DNA of 64,000 bases, from positions 1 to 64,000 of the forward strand of contig JALHMT010000009.1 of NCBI GenBank assembly GCA_022843905.1. The letters are read 5' to 3'. This DNA is from Rubrivivax sp. (lineage in GTDB: Bacteria; Pseudomonadota; Gammaproteobacteria; Burkholderiales; Burkholderiaceae_C). Below the pieces are notes generated by a model. The model ran no database searches. It saw only the letters and a program-made list of their open reading frames with translations, and was not told the DNA's origin. Positions 48,350 to 57,661 of this stretch are shown one piece after another; position 1 is the stretch's first letter; each line of letters opens with the position of its first letter. The translations under genes and the position numbers were made by a program.

Positions 48350-49744
48350 TCAGAACTGCACGACGACCGAGGCGCCCAGGAGCTGGTTGGTCTTCCTGTA
48401 GGCACCGGAGCGCACGTACTGGAACACCGGCTGGTCGGCGCCATCGTAGCGGTACTCCAGCTTGAAGTTGGTGTTCTCATCGAAGAGGTAGTTCAGGCCC
48501 AGGGACAGGGCATAACGATTGCTGCCCACGCCTTCGCCCTTCGCGAAGCTGCCATCGGCGTTCAGGCCGCGGCCGATGCCGTTGATGCCGTCGTCGAAGC
48601 TGTAGCCCAGCAGACCGCCGCCGTTCTTGCGGTTGTGCACGTAGTCGGCGCGCACCAGGGCTTCCAGACGCGGCGTGACCTTGTAGCCCGCGTAGCCCGA
48701 CAGGCCCCACCACTTGGCGTCGCGCAGCTGGCCGTCGCTGTTGAAGATGGCGGATCGCTTCTGCTGGCCGTAGCTCAACTGGCCGAACACCGTCCAGTCG
48801 CCGCGCACGAAGTAGCCGTCGATCTCCAGGAGGTGGATGCCGGTGTTCTTGCCAGCGCTGTCGAAGAAGTTCTCGACCTGGTCACCAGTGTCGGGATCGA
48901 CGGTGAAGTAGCTGCCGTCGGCGGCGAAGTTGGCTGCGCGGCCGTGCAGGCCGGTGAATCCCCAGCCGCCGAACTCGCCCTTGGCATAGTCGACGCGGTA
49001 GATCAGGACCGGCTGGTTGCCCGACGTGTTGCGCGCCGTGTTCATGTTGGCCAGGCCGACCCGCGTCCACCACTTGCCGCGCGTCACGTCGAGCACGGCA
49101 CCGGTGTAGTTGGTGGGCGCCATGGTGTCGAACAGCAGGTTGTGCGTGATGAACCTGTTGCCGGCCGGCAGCGTCAGCTCGTAGCCCGTCCAGTCGGGGA
49201 TCTGCCCCACCCACAGGCGCGTCTGCAGGTCGGTCAGCGGCAGCGAGACGGAGGCCTCGTGCACGATGGAGCCGCTGTTCGTCAGGGCGCCGGTGCCGCG
49301 CTCGGGGGCCAGTGTCAGCTTCCAACGGGTCCCGCTGTCGGTCTCCTTCTCGAAGTCGATGACGGCCATGCCGAAGTAGGAGTTGTCGTAGGTGTAGCGC
49401 GCGTCGCCGTTGTTCAGCAGCACGAAGCTGCTGTTGTTCTGCGCCCGGTTGTAGATGAAGGTCGGGTCGATCTGCCCGCTGATCTTCAGGCCCTTGAAGC
49501 CCTGGTCGGTGAAGTTGTCCTGCAGGGACTCGGCCTTCACCGTCACGCGGTTCAGTTCGCGCACCTGCTCGGGTGTCATGCCCCACTGGCCCGGTTGCGG
49601 CGCACCTTGCAGCTTCTTCTCGAGTTCGTTGACGCGCTCCCGCAGCGCGCGAAGCTCCTGCAGCAATTCGGCGTTGCTCTGGGCCGAGGCGGGGAAGGCG
49701 GCAACAAGCGCCAGGACGAGGGCGGTCAGGCGTAGGGTGGACAT
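48350..49744 (-). CDS. DUF3138 family outer-membrane porin-like protein
   Basis: 464 residues with a signal peptide ending near PASAQ, a short coiled coil (QSNAELLQELRALRERVNELEKKLQG), and a beta-strand-rich domain with frequent aromatic alternation (GGWGFTGLHGRAANF, WWGLSGYAGYKVTPRLEALV, YRYDGADQPVFQYVRSG). It ends in Phe (VVVQF), as outer-membrane barrels do. DUF3138 proteins are described as putative porins in Burkholderiales. The location between the putrescine importer genes and puuC suggests an outer-membrane channel for polyamines, inferred from context. GGAGGAG precedes ATG 49744. Confidence 0.86.
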   Translation of the reverse strand: MSTLRLTALVLALVAAFPASAQSNAELLQELRALRERVNELEKKLQGAPQPGQWGMTPEQVRELNRVTVKAESLQDNFTDQGFKGLKISGQIDPTFIYNRAQNNSSFVLLNNGDARYTYDNSYFGMAVIDFEKETDSGTRWKLTLAPERGTGALTNSGSIVHEASVSLPLTDLQTRLWVGQIPDWTGYELTLPAGNRFITHNLLFDTMAPTNYTGAVLDVTRGKWWTRVGLANMNTARNTSGNQPVLIYRVDYAKGEFGGWGFTGLHGRAANFAADGSYFTVDPDTGDQVENFFDSAGKNTGIHLLEIDGYFVRGDWTVFGQLSYGQQKRSAIFNSDGQLRDAKWWGLSGYAGYKVTPRLEALVRADYVHNRKNGGGLLGYSFDDGINGIGRGLNADGSFAKGEGVGSNRYALSLGLNYLFDENTNFKLEYRYDGADQPVFQYVRSGAYRKTNQLLGASVVVQF

Positions 49745-49815
49745 GGTGTTTCTCCTCCTTGGGTCAAGTCTCTGGGCTCTGGGTTCCGGGCACGGGACTC
49801 TGGCTGATGCGGCGC

Positions 49816-50664
49816 TCAGCCCCTGTTGGCCGATGCGAGTTCCTGGGCACGGCGCCGTTCGCCGCGCGCGATGATGTAGCTGGTCAGCAGCACGCCGATG
49901 GCGACGATGACCACGGTGATGGTCGCCACGGCGTTGACGGTCGGGTCCAGGCCCAGTCGGGCGCGCGAGAAGATGACCAGCGGCATCGTGGTCGAACCCG
50001 GGCCGGACAGAAAGGCCGAGAGCACCACGTCGTCGAGCGAGATCGTGAACGTGAGCAGCCAGGCCGAGATCAGCGACTGCGCGATCATCGGCAGCGTCAC
50101 CAGCCAGAACACCTGGAACGGCCGGGCGCCGAGGTCCATCGCGGCTTCTTCCAGTTGCGGATTCAGGTCCTGCAGGCGCGACTGGATCACCACCGTGGCG
50201 TAGGCCATGCCCAGCAGGAGGTGGCCCAGCCAGATGGTGGCCATGCCGCGCTCGGGGAATCCCAGCGCACGCTGGATCGACACCAGCATCAGGAGCAGTG
50301 ACAGTCCCACCACCACCTCGGGCATCACCAGCGGCGCATTGACCATGCCCGAGAACAGCGTGCGGCCGGTGAAGCGCTTGTACTTCACCAGCGCATAGGC
50401 GGCCAGCGTGCCCAGCACCACCGAGCCGCAGGCGGTGAAGAAGGCGATCTTCAGGCTGAGCCACAGGCCGCCCAGGATCTCGGCGTCCTTGGCCAGCGCG
50501 GCGTACCACTTCAGCGTGAAGCCGCGCCAGACGTTGGGCAAGGGCGAGTCGTTGAACGAGAACACCACCAGCGCGACGATCGGCAGGTACAGGAACAGGA
50601 AGCCCAGCATGAGCCAGCTGCGGCCGAACCAGCGGTTGAATCCCACCGAGGTGCCCTTGCTCAA
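49816..50664 (-). CDS. potI: Putrescine ABC transporter permease PotI
   Basis: 282 residues with about six membrane helices. The MSD signature is EEAAMDLGARPFQVFWLVTLPMIAQSLISAWLLTFTISLDDVVLSAFLSGPGSTTMPLVIF, matching PotC/PotI-type permeases. The start is TTG 50664 (MSKGTSVGFNRW), overlapping the PotH stop by 4 nt (TTGA). The C terminus is a short Arg-rich tail. With PotH it makes the inner-membrane channel for putrescine driven by the PotG ATPase. Confidence 0.9.
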   Translation of the reverse strand: MSKGTSVGFNRWFGRSWLMLGFLFLYLPIVALVVFSFNDSPLPNVWRGFTLKWYAALAKDAEILGGLWLSLKIAFFTACGSVVLGTLAAYALVKYKRFTGRTLFSGMVNAPLVMPEVVVGLSLLLMLVSIQRALGFPERGMATIWLGHLLLGMAYATVVIQSRLQDLNPQLEEAAMDLGARPFQVFWLVTLPMIAQSLISAWLLTFTISLDDVVLSAFLSGPGSTTMPLVIFSRARLGLDPTVNAVATITVVIVAIGVLLTSYIIARGERRRAQELASANRG

Positions 50665-51581
50665 CGCCGCTGCTCCTGGGCCTGTGCCTGGTACTTGTTG
50701 AAGATGGCCAGCGGCACGATGATCAGCAGCACCATGATCACCGCCACGGTGGACGCCATGGGCCAGTCGTTGTTGGAGAAGAACTCGTCCCACAGCACGC
50801 GGCCGATCATCAGCGTCTCGGGGCCGCCCAGCAGTTCGGGAATCACGAACTCGCCGATGCACGGGATGAACACCAGCATCGAGCCGGCGATGATGCCGGC
50901 CTTGGACAGGGGCACCGTGACCTTCCAGAACGCCACCCACGGGGTGGCGCCGAGGTCGGCGGCGGCTTCCAGCAGGCGCAGGTCCATCTTGGCCAGGTTG
51001 CTGTACAGCGGCAGGATCATGAAGGGCAGGTAGGTGTAGGTCATGCCCAGCACCAGCGAGAAGGGCGTGTGCATCAGCTTGCCCGGTGCCGAGATGAGGC
51101 CCAGGGCCAGCAGCACCTGGTCGAGCCCGCTGCCGACGATGAGGTCGGCAGCCCAGCCGTTTTCGCTGAGCAGGCCGCGCCAGGCGTAGACGCGCAGCAG
51201 GAACGAGGTCCAGAAGGGCAGCATCACCAGCATCAGCAGGGCCGGTTGCACCGACGGCTTGGCGCGCGCCATGAAGTAGGCGAAGGGATAGCCGATCAGC
51301 AGGCACAGCACCGTCGTGGCAAAGGCGTACTGCAGGCTGGCGATGTAGGTGCTGAAGTACAGCGCGTCCTGCGTGATGAAGACGTAGTTGCCGAGGTTCA
51401 GCGTGAGCTGCAGCACGCCTTCGGACAGGGTGATCAGGTCCTTGAAGGTCACCGTCTCCATCTGCGAGACGCTGATCTTGGCGACGATGAAGAAGGGCAG
51501 CAGGAAGAAGATCAGCAGGAACGCGAACGGCAGCGCCACCACGAGGCCGCGGCCGGTGAAGAACTGCTTGAGGGTTGCCAT
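50661..51581 (-). CDS. potH: Putrescine ABC transporter permease PotH
   Basis: 306 residues, about six helices. VALPFAFLLIFFLLPFFIVAKISVSQ is helix 1; the interface block is LLEAAADLGATPWVAFWKVTVPLSKAGIIAGSMLVFIPCIGEFVIPELLGG, characteristic of PotB/PotH-type permeases. VLLIIVPLAIFNKYQAQAQEQRR is the C terminus. It lies 9 nt after potG and overlaps potI by 4 nt. Confidence 0.92.
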   Translation of the reverse strand: MATLKQFFTGRGLVVALPFAFLLIFFLLPFFIVAKISVSQMETVTFKDLITLSEGVLQLTLNLGNYVFITQDALYFSTYIASLQYAFATTVLCLLIGYPFAYFMARAKPSVQPALLMLVMLPFWTSFLLRVYAWRGLLSENGWAADLIVGSGLDQVLLALGLISAPGKLMHTPFSLVLGMTYTYLPFMILPLYSNLAKMDLRLLEAAADLGATPWVAFWKVTVPLSKAGIIAGSMLVFIPCIGEFVIPELLGGPETLMIGRVLWDEFFSNNDWPMASTVAVIMVLLIIVPLAIFNKYQAQAQEQRR

Positions 51582-51590
51582 GCAGGCCGC

Positions 51591-52694
51591 CTACTGCGTG
51601 AGCACCACGTGGGCCGAACGCGACCAGTGCGCCCACACCGTGTCGCCCCAGGTCAGCTCGTCGTCGCGGTGCCGCTGGGTGTTGGTCATGCTCACCTTCA
51701 TCTTCGCGCCGCTGCCCAGCTGGAGCTGGAACACGGTGAAGCTGCCGAAGTACGAGATTTCCTTGATGACGCCGCTGGCGGTGTTGAAGTCGTCGGCCGG
51801 CTTGTGGCGCGACAGGTGGATCTTCTCGGGTCGCAGTGCCACCGAGACCGCCATGCCTTCGGTGCCGGTGATGCCGTGGCCGACGTAGTGGCGGCAGTCG
51901 GCGCAGTCGATGATGACGTGGTCGGGTTCGTCGACCGCCAGCGTGCCGTCCATCAGGTTGACGTTGCCGATGAAGTCGGCCACGAAACGCGTGGCCGGGG
52001 TCTCGTAGATGTCGGCCGGCGGCCCGACCTGCAGCAGCCTTCCCTCGCTCATCACCGCGATGCGGCTGGCCATGGTCATGGCCTCTTCCTGGTCGTGGGT
52101 CACCATCACGCAGGTGACGCCGACCTGTTCGATGATGTTGACGAGCTCGATCTGCGTCTCTTCGCGCAGCTTCTTGTCCAGCGCCCCCAGCGGTTCGTCC
52201 AGCAGCAGCAGCTTGGGCTGCTTGGCCAGGCTGCGTGCGAGTGCGACGCGCTGCTGCTGGCCGCCCGACAGCTGGTGCGGCTTGCGCTGCGCGAACTTGC
52301 CCAGTTGCACGAGCTTGAGCATGGATTCCACCCGCTCGGCGATGACGTCCTTGGCCAGCCCCTCGCGTTCGAGGCCGAAGGCGATGTTCTTCCACACCGT
52401 GAGGTGCGGGAAGAGCGCGTAGCTCTGGAACATCATGTTCATCGGCCGCTGGTAGGGCGGCATGTCGGCGAGGTCGACGCCGCCCAGCACGATGCGGCCC
52501 GAAGTGGGTGTCTCGAAGCCGGCCAGCATGCGCAGCAGGGTGCTCTTGCCGCAGCCCGACGACCCCAGCAGCGCGAAGATCTCGCCCTTGGCGATGTCCA
52601 CCGTGACGTGGTTGACCGCCTTGTAGCCGCTGAAGTCCTTGACCACGTCCTGCACCTGCAGGAACGCGGCATCCGGCAATGCAGCGGCGCTCAC
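51591..52694 (-). CDS. potG: Putrescine ABC transporter ATP-binding protein PotG
   Basis: 367 residues, start GTG 52694 overlapping the potF stop (GTGA). Walker A GSSGCGKST, Q loop MMFQSYALFPHLTVWKNIAFGL, signature LSGGQQQRVALARSL, Walker B LLLLDEPLGALDKKLR and switch VMVTHDQEEAM are all present. The C-terminal TOBE region (about 280-367) includes RPEKIHLSR and GVIKEISYFGSFTVFQLQ. The size and the C-terminal regulatory domain suit a polyamine importer ATPase (PotA/PotG group). Confidence 0.93.
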   Translation of the reverse strand: MSAAALPDAAFLQVQDVVKDFSGYKAVNHVTVDIAKGEIFALLGSSGCGKSTLLRMLAGFETPTSGRIVLGGVDLADMPPYQRPMNMMFQSYALFPHLTVWKNIAFGLEREGLAKDVIAERVESMLKLVQLGKFAQRKPHQLSGGQQQRVALARSLAKQPKLLLLDEPLGALDKKLREETQIELVNIIEQVGVTCVMVTHDQEEAMTMASRIAVMSEGRLLQVGPPADIYETPATRFVADFIGNVNLMDGTLAVDEPDHVIIDCADCRHYVGHGITGTEGMAVSVALRPEKIHLSRHKPADDFNTASGVIKEISYFGSFTVFQLQLGSGAKMKVSMTNTQRHRDDELTWGDTVWAHWSRSAHVVLTQ

Positions 52695-53806
52695 AGTCCG
52701 GTCTTGAAGGAGGTGTAGGTGCGCGTCATCAGGCGACGAAGGTCGTTGTTGAGCGAGTCGGGTGCCACCATCCTGGCCAGGTCCGCCGGCGACAGGAAGA
52801 CGGTGGGGTTGCTGGCGACTTCGGGCTTCACGTGCTTGCGCGACTCGAGGTTCGGATTGGCGTAGAAGACCTTGTTCGTCAGCGATGCGTGCACTTCGGG
52901 CCGCAGGATGTAGTTGATGAACTTGTGTGCATTGCCCGGGCGCGGCGCGTCGGCCGGGATCACCATCACGTCGAAGAACAGCAGGCCGCCGGTGGCCGGG
53001 ATCAGGGCCTGGATGTTCTGCCCGGTCTTGTTGTCGATGGCGCGCTGGCGCGCGATGTTGATGTCGCCCGACCAGCCCAACGCCAGGCAGATCGACCCGT
53101 TGGCCATGTCGTTGATGTAGCCCGACGAACTGAAAAGAGTGATATGAGGCCGCACGGCCTTCAGCAGTGCCGCCGCGGCGGCGTAGTCGGACGGTGTCTT
53201 GCTGAACGGGGGCTTGCCGAGGTAGTGCAGGGCGGCGGGCACGACTTCGGTGGCCGAGTCGAGGAAGGAAACGCCGCAGCTTTTGAGCCTGCTGATGTAT
53301 TCCGGCTTGAAGAGCAGATCCCAGACGTTGGCCGGCATCGGCATGCTGCCCAGCGCGGCCCGGACCTTGTCGACGTTGATGCCCACCGTGGTGAAACCCC
53401 ACAGCCAGTTCACCATGTACTCGTTGCCGGGGTCCATGCGGGCCAGCTGCTGCTGCACGGCAGGGTCGAGGAACCTGTAGTTGGGCAGCTGGGCGCGGTC
53501 GATCTTGCGCAGCAGGCCGCCGTCGATCTGGAGCTTGGCCCAGTTGGACGACGGGATCACGATGTCGTAGCCGGTCCTGCCCGCCACCAGCTTGGCGTGC
53601 ACGATCTCGTTGTTGTCGAAGTTGTCGTACCGGACCTTGATGCCGGTTTCCTTCTCGAAGTTCCTGATGGTGTCTTCGGCGATGTAGTCGGACCAGTTGT
53701 AGATGTTGAGGACCTTCTCCTCTTCCTGGGCAGTTGCGACCGACCCGAAGAGGGTCAGCGTGGCGGCGGCCAGCGCGGCTGCCCAGCGGTTCGACTTCAA
53801 GCCCAT
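52691..53806 (-). CDS. potF: Putrescine-binding periplasmic protein PotF
   Basis: 371 residues with a signal peptide ending near SVATAQ. The mature start EEEKVLNIYNWSDYIAEDTIRNFEKETGIKVRYDNFDNNEIVHAKLVAGRTGYDIVIPSS is characteristic of PotF/PotD/SpuD binding proteins. LALGWSGDINIARQRA and GALLFF-like blocks follow. The start ATG 53806 has a strong AAGGAGG site six bases upstream. It heads potFGHI. A C-terminal helix TRTYTSFKTGL ends the protein. The substrate could be putrescine or spermidine; the catabolic neighbours favour putrescine. Confidence 0.92.
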   Translation of the reverse strand: MGLKSNRWAAALAAATLTLFGSVATAQEEEKVLNIYNWSDYIAEDTIRNFEKETGIKVRYDNFDNNEIVHAKLVAGRTGYDIVIPSSNWAKLQIDGGLLRKIDRAQLPNYRFLDPAVQQQLARMDPGNEYMVNWLWGFTTVGINVDKVRAALGSMPMPANVWDLLFKPEYISRLKSCGVSFLDSATEVVPAALHYLGKPPFSKTPSDYAAAAALLKAVRPHITLFSSSGYINDMANGSICLALGWSGDINIARQRAIDNKTGQNIQALIPATGGLLFFDVMVIPADAPRPGNAHKFINYILRPEVHASLTNKVFYANPNLESRKHVKPEVASNPTVFLSPADLARMVAPDSLNNDLRRLMTRTYTSFKTGL

Positions 53807-53910
53807 GAGAATTCCTCCTTCGGTGTTAGACATCGGGTCCCCCGGCGACAGTCTAGAAGCACTGGCTTCGACGGCCATCGGGACAAGCGCGCACATGGTG
53901 CGGCCCCTCT

Positions 53911-55305
53911 TCAGTGCAGCCAGCCCTGCCGCTGTGCGTCGGCCAGCGTGAGGTCGAGGCAGCGGCGGATCAGCACCATCATCTCGTCGATCTGCGCCCG
54001 CGTGATGACCAGCGGCGGCGCAATGATCATGCGGTCGCCCACCGCCCGCATGATCAGGCCATTGGCGAAGCAGTGGCCGCGGCAGACCATGCCGACCTCC
54101 AGTGCGTCGGGGAACATCGTCCCGCGGACCTTGTCCTTGACCAGCACCATGGCACCCATCAGCCCACAGGTTTCGGCGTCACCCACCAGCGGGTGGTCGG
54201 CCAGCTTGGCGAAGTGCTCAGCAAGATACGGGCCGACGTCGTCGCGGACGTGCTCGACCAGGCCCAGCTGCTGGATCAGCCTCACGTTGGCCAGGCCCAC
54301 CGCGCAGGCCACCGGGTGCCCCGAATAGGTGTAGCCGTGATTGAACTCGCCGCCCTGGTCGATCAGCACGCGCGCCACGCGGTCGCCCACCATCACGCCG
54401 CCCAGCGGCACGTAGCCGCTGGTGACGCCCTTGGCGAAGGTCATCAGGTCGGGCCTGAAGCCCATGGTTTCGCAGCCGAACCAGTTCCCGGTGCGGCCGA
54501 AGCCGCAGATCACCTCGTCGCTGACCAGCAGCACGCCGTACTTGTCGCAGATGCGCTGGATCTCGGGCCAGTAGGTGCGCGGAGGGATGATCACGCCGCC
54601 GGCACCCTGTACCGGCTCGCCGATGAAGGCGCCCACCTTGTCGGGGCCGATCGCCAGAATCTTGTCTTCCAGCCATCTCGCCGCCACCAGGCCGAACTCG
54701 TCCCGGCTCGTGTCGCGCCCCAGCGCGTACCAGTAAGGCTGCTGGATGTGCACGATGCCGGGGATCGGCAGGCCGCCCTGGGCGTGCATGCCGCTCATGC
54801 CGCCCAGCGACGCCCCGGCCATGGTCGAGCCGTGATAGGCATTCTGGCGGCTGATGATGACCTGGCGTCCAGGCTGGCCCAGCAGGTCCCAGTATCGGCG
54901 CACCATGCGGACGATGGTGTCGTTGCCCTCGGACCCCGAGCCCGAGAAGAAGACGTGGTTGAACTGCGGCGGGGTGACCTCGGCCAGCAGTTCGGCCAGT
55001 TCGATGGCCGGTGGCGTGGCCGTCTGGAAGAACGCGTTGTAGAAGGGCAGCTGGGTCAGCTGTTTGGTCGCCGCGTCGATCAGGGCCTGCTGACCATAGC
55101 CCACGTTCACGCACCACAGGCCGCTCATGGCGTCCAGGATGCGCTTGCCTTCGCTGTCGGTCAGGTAGATGTTCTGCGCACTGGTGATGATGCGCGAGCC
55201 CTTCTTCGCCAGGCCCTGGAAGTCGGTGAAAGGGTGCAGGAAGTGCGCCGCGTCGGCAGCCTGCCATTCGGCCGTGGTGCGGGCAGTGGTGCGATGGGAA
55301 GTCAC
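53911..55305 (-). CDS. spuC: Putrescine-pyruvate type class III aminotransferase (SpuC-like)
   Basis: 464 residues. MTSHRTTARTTAEWQAADAAHFLHPFTDF leads into the class III fold. LDAMSGLWCVNVGYGQ is the omega-transaminase signature; FFSGSGSEGNDTIVRMVR binds phosphate; LLVSDEVICGFGRTGNWFG and FAKGVTSGYVPLGGVMV (Schiff-base Lys) complete the site. It would transaminate putrescine with pyruvate to 4-aminobutanal, a route parallel to PuuA-PuuB. I chose GTG 55305 because GGAG lies five bases upstream; TTG 55320 would add five residues. A repeat element separates it from puuA. Confidence 0.88.
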   Translation of the reverse strand: MTSHRTTARTTAEWQAADAAHFLHPFTDFQGLAKKGSRIITSAQNIYLTDSEGKRILDAMSGLWCVNVGYGQQALIDAATKQLTQLPFYNAFFQTATPPAIELAELLAEVTPPQFNHVFFSGSGSEGNDTIVRMVRRYWDLLGQPGRQVIISRQNAYHGSTMAGASLGGMSGMHAQGGLPIPGIVHIQQPYWYALGRDTSRDEFGLVAARWLEDKILAIGPDKVGAFIGEPVQGAGGVIIPPRTYWPEIQRICDKYGVLLVSDEVICGFGRTGNWFGCETMGFRPDLMTFAKGVTSGYVPLGGVMVGDRVARVLIDQGGEFNHGYTYSGHPVACAVGLANVRLIQQLGLVEHVRDDVGPYLAEHFAKLADHPLVGDAETCGLMGAMVLVKDKVRGTMFPDALEVGMVCRGHCFANGLIMRAVGDRMIIAPPLVITRAQIDEMMVLIRRCLDLTLADAQRQGWLH

Positions 55306-55330
55306 GGCATCTCCGATCAAGTTTGGTCGC

Positions 55331-55401
55331 GAATCCGGCTCTGCCGGTACGCAGACCGCGCCCCCTCGGGGGGCAGCGAGCGATAGCGAGCGTGGGGGCT
55401 A
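55331..55401 (-). repeat. GC-rich intergenic repeat, copy 3, starting in the puuA stop codon
   Basis: Read on the minus strand it begins at TAG of puuA and aligns without gaps to the copy after infB: GCCCCCACGCTC, eight variable bases, the identical 20-nt core TCGCTGCCCCCCGAGGGGGC, eighteen variable bases, GAGCCGGATTC. It fills nearly the whole puuA-spuC gap. Confidence 0.78.
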
Positions 55402-56766
55402 GACATGCAGCAGGAGGTGCTCGCGCTCCCACGGCGAGATCACCTTCATGAACTCGGCGTACTCGATCTCCTTGACCTCGGTGTAGACGGTGACGAAGGA
55501 TGCTCCCAGCACCTCGGCCAGATCCTTCTCGGCGCGCAGCTGCGCCAGCGCCTCGCCCAGGCTGCGCGGCAGCTGGAAGTCGCCGAGGTAGGCGTCTCCC
55601 TTGCACTCGGGGGCGGGTTCGATGCGCTGCTGGATGCCCAGGTAGCCGCAGGCCAGGGTGGCAGCGAGGGCCACGTAGGGATTGGCATCGGCGCCGATCA
55701 CGCGGTTTTCGATGCGCCGTGCAGCGGCGTTCGCCACCGGGCTGCGGATGCCCACCGTGCGGTTGTCGGTGCCCCACTGGATGTTGATGGGTGCCGCATT
55801 GCTGCGCACCAGCCGGCGGTAGCTGTTGACGTAGGGCGCGAACAGGGCCATCGCCGCCGGGATGTACTTCTGCAGTCCGCCGATGTACCAGAAGAACTCT
55901 TGGCTCGGCGAGCCGTCCTCGTTGCTGAAGATGTTCTTGCCGGTGGCCTTGCTGACCACGCTCTGGTGCACGTGCATCGCGCTGCCCGGCTCGCCGGCGA
56001 TGGGCTTGGCCATGAAGGTGGCGAACATGTCGTGGCGCAGCGCGGCCTCGCGCACCGTGCGCTTGAAGAGGAAGACCTCGTCGGCCAGGCCCAGCGGGTG
56101 GGCGTGGAAGAAGTTGATCTCCATCTGGCCCGCGCCCACCTCGTGGATCAGCGTGTCGACGTTCAGCTCCATCTTCTCGCAGTAGTCGTAGACGTCCTCG
56201 AACAGCGGGTCGAATTCGTTCACCGCGTCGATCGAGTAGGCCTGGCGCGAGGTTTCGCTGCGGCCGCTGCGGCCGACCGGCGGCTTCAGCGGCACGTCGG
56301 GATCGGTGTTGCGCGCCACCAGGTAGAACTCGAGCTCGGGGGCGACCACCGGGTCCCAGCCCTTGGCGGCATAGAGGTCGCAGACCCGGCGAAGCACCGA
56401 GCGGGGAGCGAAGGGCACCAGGGCGCCGTCGCGGTCGTAACAGTCGTGGATGACCTGCGCCGTGGGGTCGGTGGCCCAGGGCACGATGCGCACGGTGCTG
56501 GGGTCCGGCCGCAGGTGCATGTCGCGGTCGGTCGGCATGATGACGTCGTAGTAGGGCCCCTCGTCGGGGAACTCGCCGGTCACGCCCATCGCCACCACAG
56601 CCTCGGGCAGGCGCATGCCGCGGTCCTCGGTGAATTTCTTGCGCGGCAGGATCTTGCCGCGCGCCACGCCGGTGAGGTCGGGCACCAGGCATTCGATCTC
56701 GGTGACGCGGTGGTTGTCGAGCCACTGTTCGAGCTCGCTGAAGTTGAAGTTCTCTCGGGTGTTCAT
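55399..56766 (-). CDS. puuA: Gamma-glutamylputrescine synthetase
   Basis: 455 residues of the glutamine-synthetase superfamily. EIECLVPDLTGVARGKILPRKKF is the PuuA-like N terminus, VAPELEFYLVAR and VGAGQMEINFFHAHPL are catalytic strands, and GSAMHVHQSV and GADANPYVALAATLACGYLGI complete the pattern. It ligates glutamate to putrescine with ATP, the first step of the Puu pathway. Downstream PuuB, PuuC and PuuD homologues are in the same block. It lies 79 nt after puuD, and its stop codon starts a repeat element. Confidence 0.93.
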   Translation of the reverse strand: MNTRENFNFSELEQWLDNHRVTEIECLVPDLTGVARGKILPRKKFTEDRGMRLPEAVVAMGVTGEFPDEGPYYDVIMPTDRDMHLRPDPSTVRIVPWATDPTAQVIHDCYDRDGALVPFAPRSVLRRVCDLYAAKGWDPVVAPELEFYLVARNTDPDVPLKPPVGRSGRSETSRQAYSIDAVNEFDPLFEDVYDYCEKMELNVDTLIHEVGAGQMEINFFHAHPLGLADEVFLFKRTVREAALRHDMFATFMAKPIAGEPGSAMHVHQSVVSKATGKNIFSNEDGSPSQEFFWYIGGLQKYIPAAMALFAPYVNSYRRLVRSNAAPINIQWGTDNRTVGIRSPVANAAARRIENRVIGADANPYVALAATLACGYLGIQQRIEPAPECKGDAYLGDFQLPRSLGEALAQLRAEKDLAEVLGASFVTVYTEVKEIEYAEFMKVISPWEREHLLLHV

Positions 56767-56845
56767 GGGATGGTCCTGTGGGATCGAGGCGTCGGAAAGG
56801 CTTTGTGGACGCCGAAGGGTTCGGAGCAGCCCTGGGGGGCCGGCG

Positions 56846-57661
56846 TCAGACCGTCACAGGAGCAGGCAAGGGACCTCGCACACGATCGCGATACGCGCGC
56901 ACGGCGACCCCGAAGGCCTTGAACAGGCGCACCGAGACCGGGTTGCCCGCGGCCTGCCATTCCGGATGCCACTGCACACAGAGGTTGAAGCCCGGGGCGC
57001 CGGGTATCGAGAACGCTTCGATCAGGCCGTCGGGTGCGACGGCTTCGACCTGCGCACCGGGCGCCAGGCGCTCGATGCCCTGGCCGTGCACCGAATTCAC
57101 CTCGACGCAGGTCGTGTCCAGGATGCGGGCCAGCAGGCCGCCCGGCATCACGTCGACCGGGTGCGCGGGCCCGTACTGGACCTCGGCAGGGTCGGCGTCC
57201 TTGGATCGGTGATCGTTCAGTCCCGGCACCTCCTGCACCGCCTGGTGCAGCGTGCCGCCCTGGGCGACATTGGTTTCCTGTGCGCCCCGGCAGATGGCGA
57301 ACAGCGGAATCCCGCGTTCGAGCACGCGCGTGATCAGCGGCAGCGTCCAGGCGTCGCGGTCGGCGTCCAGAGGCAGCGAGGGATCGAGCACCTCCTGGCC
57401 GAAGTGGGACGGGTGCACGTTCGATGCCGAGCCGGTCAGCAGCAAGCCGTCGGCGATGTCGAGCAGGGCGTCGAACTCCTGCGGTTCGGCGCGGGGCACG
57501 ACCAGCGGCAGAGCGCCGGCCAGCCGCACCGCTTCGATGTACTTGCGCCCCACCACGTGGAACGGGTGGGCGCCGAAGAGGCGGTTGCAGGCCGGCACCA
57601 GCACGACGGGCTGGCGGGGGGCCGAGCTTGCGGAGGGGTTTCCTGCTGCCATGGCCATCAT
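56846..57661 (-). CDS. puuD: Gamma-glutamyl-gamma-aminobutyrate hydrolase
   Basis: 271 residues, a class I glutamine-amidotransferase fold of the peptidase C26 type. The nucleophile Cys is in FAICRGAQETNVAQGGTLHQ, and His/Glu in CVQWHPEWQA. LLLTGSASNVHPSHFG is the oxyanion region. It releases GABA and glutamate from gamma-glutamyl-GABA. Start ATG 57661 overlaps the puuB stop by 4 nt. The first start codons are repeated (MMAMAAG), so the second Met is also possible. Confidence 0.92.
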   Translation of the reverse strand: MMAMAAGNPSASSAPRQPVVLVPACNRLFGAHPFHVVGRKYIEAVRLAGALPLVVPRAEPQEFDALLDIADGLLLTGSASNVHPSHFGQEVLDPSLPLDADRDAWTLPLITRVLERGIPLFAICRGAQETNVAQGGTLHQAVQEVPGLNDHRSKDADPAEVQYGPAHPVDVMPGGLLARILDTTCVEVNSVHGQGIERLAPGAQVEAVAPDGLIEAFSIPGAPGFNLCVQWHPEWQAAGNPVSVRLFKAFGVAVRAYRDRVRGPLPAPVTV

